Of a DNA stretch of 64,000 nucleotides, positions 55,363 through 64,000 are shown in pieces; position 1 is the first letter of the stretch, and each line of letters begins with the position of its first letter. The stretch lies in contig RPFO01000594.1 of assembly GCA_009746045.1 (NCBI GenBank), positions 354,501-418,500 on the forward strand, written 5' to 3'. The notes below the pieces were generated by a model. The model ran no database searches. It worked only from the letters and a program-made list of their open reading frames with translations, and had not been told where the DNA came from. A program made the translations under genes and the position numbers. Origin of the DNA: Mesostigma viride. Its lineage: Eukaryota > Streptophyta > Mesostigmatophyceae > Mesostigmatales > Mesostigmataceae.

Positions 55363-56097
55363 ATGAGTGGGGAGGAAAGTGATCCCTTCTCAAATCCCGG
55401 CAGCGGCATTGGGACGACTACTACTGGATCTACTACATCAAAATCGTATGTCGTTCCCAGTAATCTCCCGACAGCGAGATTTAAACACAAACGTGATAAT
55501 AGCATCGGCAATATTAATGTCCCACTTTTGGTCGGTGGGCAACCGACTGGCAGAACCAGCTCCACAGGTAGGGCTGCTTCTGCAGGGAGAATGAGCCCGC
55601 TAACGCGCATTACGGCCGAGACCGCCCCCGCGACTACCGGTACTAAAGGTCCATCTCCCGCAAGGCGTCGCGTGCAAAAAGCGGTGACCGAGCGGTTGGA
55701 GTACTATGACGCCAGCATTCCGGAGGTTAATACCCCAAGGGAAGCGGGCAGCCATGACGATGACGATGACGACGAAGGCCATTCCGCACCACTGTGCCCG
55801 GTTGGGTCTATTTCCAAAAAAGTCCTAGAGGTCGTGCGACAGCACTCGTTTAATACCGGTGAACTGGAGGAGGGCCGTAACGGCGTGGATCTCGAGCGCA
55901 CGACATCCGGCGGCAAGTTCGGTCAACCGCCGAGGCCGCGGATGCTGCAAGCATGGCCGTTGGCATCTGCCACGTCGAATTCCTCGACTCAATCAGCAGG
56001 GATGCCGCCACGGGCTGTCTTGGAAATGGCGCTTGGGCTGCTTCGGAATGCCAAGATAGACCTGGCGGCCGTCAAGCAACAGACAGGCGATCTGAGG
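55363..56097 (+). CDS. Kinesin exon 1
   Basis: 245 codons from [17 protein letters not shown] to VKQQTGDLR. Low-complexity Ser/Thr/Gly start, an acidic run ([10 protein letters not shown]) and a final helix ([20 protein letters not shown]) that fits the start of the KAC coiled coil. Donor AGG|GTAGGT at 56098. The frame also stays open to 56250, so retained-intron transcripts would add 50 unrelated residues. Confidence 0.82.
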
Positions 56098-59000
56098 GTA
56101 GGTGCCTTTGTTGTTGTCAATGTAGGAAGTTTGAAGCACACGAATGTAGCCAAAGCAGCCCAACATGGTTACGAGCCAGCCTCGTTACAACCCAGTATTG
56201 ACAACGATGGAGCTGCACAGGCGGACAATCGGTTTTTTCCTCCGCCGTAGAGCCCGCCAATGTGCAATGCACGTGCGTGACAAACCTGGTCCGCGGGGGT
56301 GGTAATACTAAGGTTTATTATGAGTCAGGTACTAGGAGTGTGTGTCCATGGAATGGCAGGGCATGTCCTTATTCCTTCTGGGCTGACGGGTGGTAGGGGG
56401 AAGATGCTTATAGGCAAGAACAAGGTTCAAATGGATAGAAACTCCAGCTGTTTGATGGGAAAACATCTAGTCAAGGAAAGACTTTGGGTTGAACTCGGAA
56501 GAGCCAACGTCGCGGAAGCAGGGTCACTGTGGTTGTCTGACTGGTTGCGATGGTCATGTCACACAATCGGTTATGGAGAGGGAGGGCAAGGTCCATGTGT
56601 CAGCACATTACATTGATTGGCTTTGGCACAGTGGTCAGCACGGGTGTGTGATGGACTATGGAGCGGTTGATTCTACGCACGGAAGACTTGATCGGTTCAT
56701 GCGTTGGATTGGCCATTCTAAGAATAGCAGCACAAAAAAATTATCCATGCCCCGTCTTGTTGCGATGGAGCCTTGCGACTAACAAGTAGCTGTTAGCCGA
56801 TGTATATATCCATTGTTGTCTCACATATATCCATGATTATGTCATGGACGTAGATGTCCTTCTGTCCCTATTCATGGCGCCCATGCCTTCATGTGGATGC
56901 CTCGCGGGAGTCCATGGTGGCCAGGATGAAGTGCATGGGCAAATAGCTGCTAGCACGCTGCACCCTATCTCTATCAGGTGTCCTCGCCTAGCCTTGATGC
57001 GTACGGTCCCCTTCTCACGCTCCCATTCTCCCACATGCAGGAGTACACGCCAAGATGAAGCGCATGGGCATGTAGCCTGTCCAGCCTGACCACTAACCCT
57101 GCCCTCATTTGTGCTGCTGCCTTCACACCCACGCAGGAGTACACGATCGCCAAGATGAAGCGCATGGGCAAGTACCTGCTGGTGCTGGGGGAGGCGGCCA
57201 ACGAGCAGACGGCGCTCATGGAGGAGTACGACGCACGCATCGTCCCGCTGGAGAACGAGCGCCGGCGGTTGTTCAACGAGCTGCTGCAAATATACGGCAA
57301 CGTTCGCGTCTTCTGTCGTGTGCGCGCGCCCAAGCCTTCCGAGGCAGGCCAGGTAGGGGCTGATTGGTCATTGGATGAAGTGGAATGGTTTTGAGTTCGG
57401 TCAGTGGCTAAACCAGCTGCTGCACATCTACGGTAACGCGTGTGTGTTCTGCCGCGTGCGCGCGCCTTATCCGTCCGGGGCGAGGCAGGCGTGGCCCACG
57501 TTGTTCTTTGATGAGACGCGGTAGAGGAGGGGTGCCCCACTCAGTGTTGGGTACCCCGGAAGCTCCGGTACTTCCCGGGGACTGCCGACGACGAATTAAA
57601 AGCAATCGCCTAGGAAATTCGGGACCTCCCTCCGCGCCTTTGGGCGAACGACGAACGTAAAACATAGTGACCAAGATTCGTATCTCTGCTAGATTATACT
57701 CACTTTGACCAGATTATGCTAAATTATACTATATTTACGAAGCTATGATATATTCACGCTGACTAATTGCCTTCGTACACTAATCGCTTTTCACGCACCG
57801 GCGCGGGAATAAACTCAACTCAACTCAACTCAACTCAACTCAACACTAATCGCTTTTCTTGGCCGATGCCATGAATGTGACAGCATGCAACTGAACCCTG
57901 GATATATAAATATATCGGATCATTCCATATGGCTGCAGGCGTTCAGTTCAGTTCAGTTTAGCAGCATGATGTGGTCGCTCCCCCCATCCATACTGGACGA
58001 CGACCGGTTAGTAAACGCGGGAGCTCCTTCCGGCCAGCCGCTTGGACGGAGACTGTAAAAATTGCCCTCGGAGCTCCCTCCTTTCCTAAATCTGGACGAC
58101 AAAGCTGGTCTTGGGTAGACCAAAAGGCTCCCTCCCGTCCAAAATCTTGACGACGGGGAAGGTCCCGGAGGGTTGTAAATGGCTGATGGGGCACCCCTCC
58201 TCGTGGTAGGGTCAGGTCCGGCAGTGGGGGCGGGTTTACGTGGCGCTTGCGTTGGGCCGGGCTGGAGGGGATGGATTGATTTTAGGCTCGGCAGGTGGGG
58301 ATCGTTCTAGATTAGGCTGGGCATGCCAGGTACCTGTTGATGGCGTAGACATAAGACCCTGACTGGCCCGGTACAGATAGTTTAATGGTATGAAGTTAGA
58401 CAACTGTTCCTGGACACATGGCGGTCCAACGGCGTGTTAGGACTAGATAGATATGGTTATGTGTGAATTTCGCAACGTGGGATGGTGCGGGCTAGGTGAT
58501 AGGCTTTTGTGGCCGGCCAGGTGTTGACTGACCCGGTTAGCGGTTTTAGGCTTTAGGCAGTGCAGGGCGCTCATTGAAGGGGCAAGCCATGTGGTTTGGT
58601 GGTTTGGGACATGTGATAGCGACAGGGTTTCATAAAACATCGACAACTTTTGTCAACAGGTTTCATGAAACATCAATAACTTTTGTCAACAGGTTCCATG
58701 AAACATCAATGACTTTTGTCAACAGGTTCCATGAAACATCAATAACTTTTGTCAACAGGTTTCATGAAACATCAACAACTTTTGTCAACAGGTTTCATGA
58801 AACATCAACAACTTTTGTCAACAGGTTTTATGAAACATCACCAACTTTTGTCAACAGGTTTCATGAGACGTGCGTCTCTGTGTGGGGCATGACAGGGACT
58901 GAGATGGCAACTGGGTGGTGGTGGGAAATGGGTATAGATGGGGAGCATCAATGCAAGAAGTGTGTGCCGCGTCATTGTTTTCGGAAAGTTGTGGCGGGAA

Positions 59001-61933
59001 GTTTTGGAGTCAGTGGTGTGTTCCACCATGGAAAGTTGTATTGGTTTTGGGATGCCTGGATTGCCTGACTTTTTAGACCCAATCTTGCGTATTGCTGACC
59101 ACCGATGTATCGGCTACCCTGCTGCCTGGTCTTTTACGCCATGGGCCACCTCTCCCATCCTCTCCCCCTCCCAAACCCACCCACCCACCCACCCACCCAC
59201 CCACCCACCCACCCACCCACCCACCACCCACCCACCCACCCACCCACCCACCCACCCACCCACCCACCCACCCACCCACCACCCACCCACCCACCCACCC
59301 ACCCACCCACCCACCCACCCACCACCCACCCACCCACCCACCCACCCACCCACCCACCCACCCACCCACCCACCCACCCACCCGCCCTCCTTTGTCTTGC
59401 TCTCCTTCCATCACCACCACCGCCTCTCTCTCTCTGTGTTTCCCCCACTCTCAACCCCTCTCTCCCCCTGTCCCACTCTCTCTCCCTCTCTCTTTCCCTC
59501 CCCCCTTTTCCCCCTCCTCCACCCTCTCCATCGTTGGTGCGCCGACACAGGGCACCCTCGCGGTCTCGTTCCCCGAGGAAGGCACGGGCAACCTGGTGCG
59601 CGTGGTCACGGGGCTCAACCCGAGCGGGGGGTTCGGCATCCCCGCGAAGAAGGACTTTGAGTTCGACCGCGTGTATCCCCCCGAGGCGAGCCAGGCCACC
59701 ATCTTTGAGGACGTGCAGCCGCTCGTGCAGTCGGTGGGTGGCATGCCGGCTGCCTATTAGTCAATGCCTGCTGCTCGCACCCACTGTTGGGCCTGCACCA
59801 TGATGCAGGGAGAGTCCTGTGTGGCAGTGAGGGAAGCTAGCGCAAGCTAGTCGAGGGCGCCCTCCCTCCTTCCCGTTGTGTATGGGGGTCGTAGTTTCCT
59901 TTATCGGTACCCACGTGACGCAGTCGGTACTCACGTGATTATTTTTTAATAATTGCCTGCTGCTGGCTGTTGGGAACACATATCCAGTTCCCTTGGTCAC
60001 TATAGCGAGCATGTTGTGTACTTTATGCCCATAGCTCTCAGTTTTGAGAGCACCAGCTCATCGTTCTAGGATGTTCCACCATTTGTGCAGTCGGTGGGTG
60101 CCCCCAGGCGCTGGCGTTCTTGTCGCAGGAGACTGAGTTATGTACAAGTATCCCCTTTACCTCGCGCTTCAGCCGTTCTGTGGTCGTGTGAAGCCGCACG
60201 GGCACGTTGAAAGCCACATGGGCGCGTGTGAAGCCGCATGGGTGCGTGTGAAGCCACACGGGCGCGTGTGAAGCCACACAGGCACGTTGGAAGCCGCACG
60301 GGCACGTTGAAAGCCACATGGGCGCGTGTGAAGCCGCACGGGTGCGTGTGAAGCCACACGGGCGCGTGTGAAGCCACACAGGCACGTTGGAAGCCACACA
60401 GGCACGGTGGAAGCCACAAGGGCACGTGTGAAGCCGCACGGGCACGTTGGAAGTCGCACAGGCACAGTTGGAAGCCGCACTGGCGCGTTGGAAGTCGCAC
60501 GGGCACGTTGGAAGCCGCACGGGCGCGTGTGAAGCCACACGGGCACGTTGGAAGCCACACGGGTACGTTGGAAGCCACACGCGCCTCAGAGCCAGGGGAG
60601 CCTACCATCCGTGGGACGGACCTCCCCTGTCCGTGGAAAACTAGGGCTGGAAGGGGGTGGGCGTGTGCGATGAGGTTGTCGGAATCCTTGGGCTCCCCTG
60701 TCCGCGTGAAACTAGGGCTGGAAGGGGGTGGGGGTGTGCGATGAGGTTGTCGGAATCCTTGCGCTCCCCTGTCCGCGTGAAACTAGGGCTGGAATGGGGT
60801 GGGGGTGTGCGATGAGGTTGTCGGAATCCTTGCGCCCTCCTGTCCTCGTGAAACCAGGGCTGGAAGGGGGTGGGCGTGTGCGATGAGGTTGTCGGTATCC
60901 TTGCGCTCCCCTGTCCGCGTGAAACTAGGGCTGGAAAGGGGTGGGCGTGTGCGATGAGGTTGTCGGTATCCTTGCGCTCCCCTGTCCGCGTGAAACTAGG
61001 GCTGGAAGGGGGTGGCCCTGTGCGATGAGGTTGTCGGTATCCTTGTGCTTGATGAAGTTCTCATCGCCCCATCTGCGTGGCATGTCTGTCTGTGGCAGCG
61101 GCCCTTGGGCGCAAGATGTTGGAGGGGGAGGGGGGGGGAGGAGGGGGAGGCGGAGGGAGGCATCCTGAGCAAATACCTGCTCATCACTACCCTTTGCCTA
61201 CTCGCTTTGGTAATCCCTGTGCCTACTCAGTCTGCTAATCCCCTTGTCCACATGTTCTGCCTACTCTGCTAACCCTTTAGCCTGCATGGTCTTTCTGGGT
61301 GTCTGTATTGTCATCAGAAAGCAACAATCGTGAAAATGCTATCTGCCCAAATCTGAGATTCCGCGGAACACAGAAGATAAGAAAGCTTAGAAGCTACCAG
61401 CAAGGAATCGAACATAGGACCTTTGCCATGATTTCGGGGCTGTGTGAGTCTCCTGATCCGAAGGCATCTCACTGAACGTTACGAAACAGCCCAACTGCGA
61501 GAAACCTCTTTACCGGAGAGGGGTGCCAATATGTCCGATATTGCTGAATCTATAGAAGATTACTCGGTATGCCCATGCTGCCCCCATTGGCACCCGCCTG
61601 GGTGTATTCCTGCTCCCTGGGGAGCGTGCACACCTGGGTGCGTGGCAGATCATGGACGCCTGCGTCGCGGCAGGCCTGGACGCAACGATGTCCCCTATTC
61701 CTTACCCTCCTGACTCTCCCTTATCACGCCTTTCCCCACACGGGGGATGTTCCATCTGCTACATACCCTTCCGCCCTAATTACTGCACTCTTAACTTGCC
61801 CTTTGCATCCTGTTCCCCCGCGCACTCGTCGTGCCGTGCCGTGCGCCAGGTAATGGACGGCTACAATGCTTGCGTATTCGCCTACGGCCAGACGGGCAGC
61901 GGCAAGACGTACACCATGCTGGGCAGTGGGCAG
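55363..61933 (+). CDS. KAC-like KIN-14 kinesin, 5' part (exons 1-4)
   Basis: Spliced exons 55363-56097, 57137-57352, 59551-59733 and 61850-61933, all phase 0, encode 406 residues. The order is a Ser/Thr/Pro-rich N-terminus, a coiled coil, then the motor start: [60 protein letters not shown] and the P-loop [13 protein letters not shown] neck before the motor and GNVRVFCR mark the C-terminal-type KIN-14 class. The [22 protein letters not shown] pattern and the [12 protein letters not shown] segment look most like plant KAC proteins, which act in actin-dependent chloroplast positioning. The rest of the motor lies beyond the window, past at least 2 kb of intronic satellite. It is the only clear host gene here. 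The exons are GC-rich, unlike the transposon ORFs. Confidence 0.88.
56098..57136 (+). other. Kinesin intron 1 with decayed exon-2 copies
   Basis: Contains two partial copies of the start of exon 2: 56915-56955 (CCAGGATGAAGTGCATGGGC) and 57041-57080 (CAG|GAGTACACGCCAAGATGA, with its own acceptor AG but an in-frame stop). A further partial copy of exon 2's end lies in intron 2 (57405-57492). Confidence 0.8.
57137..57352 (+). CDS. Kinesin exon 2
   Basis: 72 codons, [20 protein letters not shown] to PKPSEAGQ, with acceptor CACGCAG|GAG and donor CAG|GTAGGG. Carries the end of the coiled coil and the first motor strand ([12 protein letters not shown]). Confidence 0.92.
57405..57492 (+). pseudogene. 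Decayed copy of kinesin exon 2 (3' part)
   Basis: NQLLHIYGN and [13 protein letters not shown] mirror NELLQIYGN and [13 protein letters not shown] of the real exon 50 bases upstream. No donor GT in the matching place. Confidence 0.82.
58628..58866 (+). repeat. 33-base minisatellite with acceptor-like ends
   Basis: Seven to eight copies of a 33-base unit (ATGAAACATCAACAACTTTT plus GTCAACAGGTTTC). The unit is a multiple of three and encodes [11 protein letters not shown] without stops. Each unit contains TTTTGTCAACAG|G, which resembles a 3' splice site. Confidence 0.9.
59170..59382 (+). repeat. (CCCA)n microsatellite
   Basis: About 210 bases of CCCA repeats with a few dropped bases, passing into C/T-rich sequence that serves as the pyrimidine tract of exon 3. 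Open frames in it (HPPTHPPT) are artefacts. Confidence 0.95.
59551..59733 (+). CDS. Kinesin exon 3
   Basis: 61 codons, [20 protein letters not shown] to [10 protein letters not shown]. Acceptor CGACACAG|GGC after a long C/T-rich tract; donor TCG|GTGGGT. Confidence 0.9.
60180..60585 (+). repeat. 20-base minisatellite
   Basis: About 20 copies of GAAGCCACACGGGCACGTTG and close variants (GGGCGCGTGT). All six frames are partly open, giving spurious ORFs. Confidence 0.92.
60615..61048 (+). repeat. Minisatellite with unit of about 71 bases
   Basis: CCGCGTGAAACTAGGGCTGG recurs about every 71 bases (near 60699, 60771, 60842, 60914, 60986), each followed by GTGTGCGATGAGGTTGTCGG. About six copies. Confidence 0.9.
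61850..61933 (+). CDS. Kinesin exon 4 with P-loop
   Basis: 28 codons, [20 protein letters not shown] then YTMLGSGQ. Acceptor GCGCCAG|GTA, donor [17 protein letters not shown] is the ATP-binding Walker A of kinesins. Confidence 0.93.
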
Positions 61934-64000
61934 GTGCGGGTGCTGGGCGTGTTTTGCTCCCAATCACGGATCAGCTGGAAGGAGCTGCTTGAGATTACAG
62001 TGGTCATCACTGCGTCGCCCGCGCATGGCTGTTTACTGTGGTACTGTACTGTGGTAGTGGTGTAGTGTGCTGTGGTAGTGGTGTAGTGTGCTGTGGTGGT
62101 GGTGTAGGGTACTGTGGTAGTGGTGTAGTGTGCTGTGGTGGTGGTGTAGGGTACTGTGGTAGTGGTGTAGTGTGCTGTGGTGGTGGTGTAGGGTGCTGTG
62201 GTAGTGGTGTAGTGTGCTGTGGTGGTGGTGTAGGGTACTGTGGTAGTGGTGTAGTGTGCTGTGGTAGTGGTGTAGTGTGCTGTGGTGGTGGTGTAGTGTG
62301 GTGTGGTAGTGGTGTAGTGTGCTGTGGTGGTGGTGTAGTGTGCTGTGGTAGTGGTGTGGTGTGCTGTGGTGGTGGTGTAGTGTGCTGTGGTAGTGGTGTA
62401 GTGTGCTGTGGTGGTGGTGTAGTGTGGTGTGGTAGTGGTGTAGTGTGCTGTGGTGGTGGTGTAGTGTGCTGTGGTAGTGGTGTAGTGTGCTGTGGTAGTG
62501 GTGTAGGGTGCTGTGGTGGTGGTGTAGTGTGCTGTGGTAGTGGTGTAGGGTGCTGTGGTAGTGGTGTAGTGTGCTGTGGTGGTGGTGTAGTGTGCTGTGG
62601 TGGTGGTGTAGTGTACTGTGGTAGTGGTGTAGTGTGCTGTGGTAGTGGTGTAGGGTACTGTGGTAGTGGTGTGGTGTGCTGTGGTGGTGGTGTAGTGTGC
62701 TGTGGTGGTGGTGTAGTGTGCTGTGGTAGTGGTGTAGTGTGCTGTGGTAGTGGTGTAGTGTGCTGTGGTGGTGGTGTAGTGTGCTGTGGTGGTGGTGTAG
62801 TGTGCTGTGGTAGTGGTGTAGTGTGCTGTGGTAGTGGTGTAGTGTGCTGTGGTGGTGGTGTAGTGTGCTGTGGTGGTGGTGTAGTGTGCTGTGGTAGTGG
62901 TGTAGTGTGCTGTGGTGGTGGTGTAGTGTGCTGTGGTGGTGGTGTAGTGTGCTGTGGTAGTGGTGTAGTGTGCTGTGGTAGTGGTGTAGTGTGCTGTGGT
63001 AGTGGTGTAGTGTGCTGTGGTGGTGGTGTAGTGTGCTGTGGTAGTGGTGTAGTGTGCTGTGGTGGTGGTGTAGTGTGCTGTGGTAGTGGTGTAGTGTACT
63101 GTGGTGGTGGTGTAGTGTGCTGTGGTAGTGGTGTAGTGTGCTGTGGTAGTGGTGTGGTGTGCTGTGGTAGTGGTGTAGTGTGCTGTGGTAGTGGTGTAGT
63201 GTGCTGTGGTAGTGGTGTAGTGTGCTGTGGTAGTGGTGTAGTGTGCTGTGGTAGTGGTGTAGTGTGCTGTGGTAGTGGTGTAGTGTGCTGTGGTAGTGGT
63301 GTAGTGTGCTGTGGTAGTGGTGTAGTGTGCTGTGGTAGTGGTGTAGTGTGCTGTGGTAGTGGTGTGGTGTGCTGTGGTAGTGGTGTAGTGTGCTGTGGTA
63401 GTGGTGTAGTGTGCTGTGGTAGTGGTGTAGTGTGCTGTGGTAGTGGTGTAGTGTGCTGTGGTAGTGGTGTAGTGTGCTGTGGTAGTGGTGTAGGGTGCTG
63501 TGGTGGTGGTGTAGTGTGCTGTGGTAGTGGTGTAGTGTGCTGTGGTAGTGGTGTAGTGTGCTGTGGTAGTGGTGTAGTGTGCTGTGGTAGTGGTGTGGTG
63601 TGCTGTGGTAGTGGTGTAGTGTGCTGTGGTGGTGGTGTAGTGTGCTGTGGTAGTGGTGTAGTGTGCTGTGGTAGTGGTGTAGTGTGCTGTGGTAGTGGTG
63701 TGGTGTGCTGTGGTAGTGGTGTAGTGTGCTGTGGTAGTGGTGTAGTGTGCTGTGGTGGTGGTGTAGGGTACTGTGGTAGTGGTGTAGTGTGCTGTGGTAG
63801 TGGTGTAGTGTGCTGTGGTGGTGGTGTAGTGTGCTGTGGTAGTGGTGTAGTGTACTGTGGTAGTGGTGTAGTGTGCTGTGGTAGTGGTGTAGTGTGCTGT
63901 GGTGGTGGTGTAGGGTGCTGTGGTGGTGGTGTAGGGTGCTGTGGTAGTGGTGTAGTGTGCTGTGGTAGTGGTGTAGTGTGCTGTGGTGGTGGTGTAGTGT
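61934..64000 (+). repeat. 21-base satellite filling kinesin intron 4
   Basis: From about 62040 to the window end, about 93 copies of a 21-base unit (GTGTGCTGTGGTAGTGGT plus GTA), mostly A/G alternation at one position (GGTAGTGG or GGTGGTGG). It starts about 110 bases after the exon 4 donor. The G/T-only strand may form structures. The array continues beyond the window. Confidence 0.95.

Larger units (their letters stand above)
57353..59550 (+). other. Kinesin intron 2
   Basis: Holds a decayed exon copy, a (CTCAA)n run near 57810-57843, CAGTT repeats near 57945, a 33-base minisatellite (58628-58866) and a long (CCCA)n tract. No other gene seen. Confidence 0.8.
59734..61849 (+). other. Kinesin intron 3
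   Basis: Contains a 20-base minisatellite (60180-60580), a minisatellite of about 71 bases (60615-61048), a G-rich run near 61115-61160 and a possible tRNA-derived remnant near 61395-61480. No other gene seen. Confidence 0.8.

Noticed and set aside
59073..59803. Long open frames rich in HPPT or VGGW
   Set aside because: Products of the (CCCA)n tract read in several frames; only 59551-59733 is a real exon.
60038..60745. Open frames of about 150 codons in both strands
   Set aside because: Generated by the 20-base minisatellite; repeated [13 protein letters not shown] translations carry no independent coding evidence.
1..64000. CRISPR array, bacterial operon or phage
   Set aside because: Repeats are tandem minisatellites without unique spacers, and genes have introns; the sequence is eukaryotic.

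Overview
This is eukaryotic nuclear DNA, most likely from a large, transposon-rich genome of the green lineage, probably a streptophyte alga or early land plant. The evidence is spliced GT-AG genes, a plant-type CACTA (En/Spm) transposon with a TNP2-like transposase, a Ty3/gypsy chromovirus, Ty1/copia elements, and one host gene that resembles the plant-specific KAC/KIN-14 kinesins (actin-based chloroplast movement). I cannot name the species.

Layout. 1-23.2 kb is a nested pile. An old minus-strand LINE (EN-RT) lies at 20.97-23.1 kb. An old minus-strand copia lies beside it, and its RNase H was split by a 16.1-kb minus-strand chromovirus (4144-20283; LTRs TGTTAC..GTAACA, TSD CCTTG). The chromovirus carries an RNase-H1-like hybrid-binding (Cauli_VI-type) ORF in its leader, gag, PR, INT and a chromodomain, but no visible RT/RNase H. 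It also has an extra 3' ORF that is split by a 4.9-kb TA-flanked TIR element (5941-10858) filled with minisatellites. 23188-35200 is a complete 12-kb CACTA element with 14-bp TIRs and two divergent genes. Inside it sits a 2.0-kb retroposon (32609-34611) with a perfect 12-bp TSD. 35.2-46.5 kb holds fragments of that same retroposon family, two MITE-like elements and an unidentified broken ORF. 46547-54069 is a young 7.5-kb copia (677-bp LTRs, three differences seen, TSD TATAC) inserted in another copy of the retroposon. 55363 to the window end is the 5' part of a kinesin gene. It has four phase-0 exons, and its introns are packed with different minisatellites, ending in about 2 kb of a 21-bp satellite.

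Best candidates for something new: (1) an ORF1-only non-LTR family (an L1-ORF1p-like protein and no RT) with a conserved 3' hairpin, a (TTAA)n tail and TSDs of about 12 bp; (2) a copia with integrase before protease, a G7 -1 slip site, and a gag stop in UGA-CGG context; (3) recurrent insertions of self-complementary tetranucleotides (AATT/TTAA, CATG, CTAG, ACGT, GGCC) that separate otherwise alignable copies and break frames in unrelated elements; (4) the Cauli_VI-type ORF in a chromovirus leader; (5) decayed duplicate exons in the kinesin intron.

Limits: every homology call is from reading motifs. Alignments were by eye and no database was searched.
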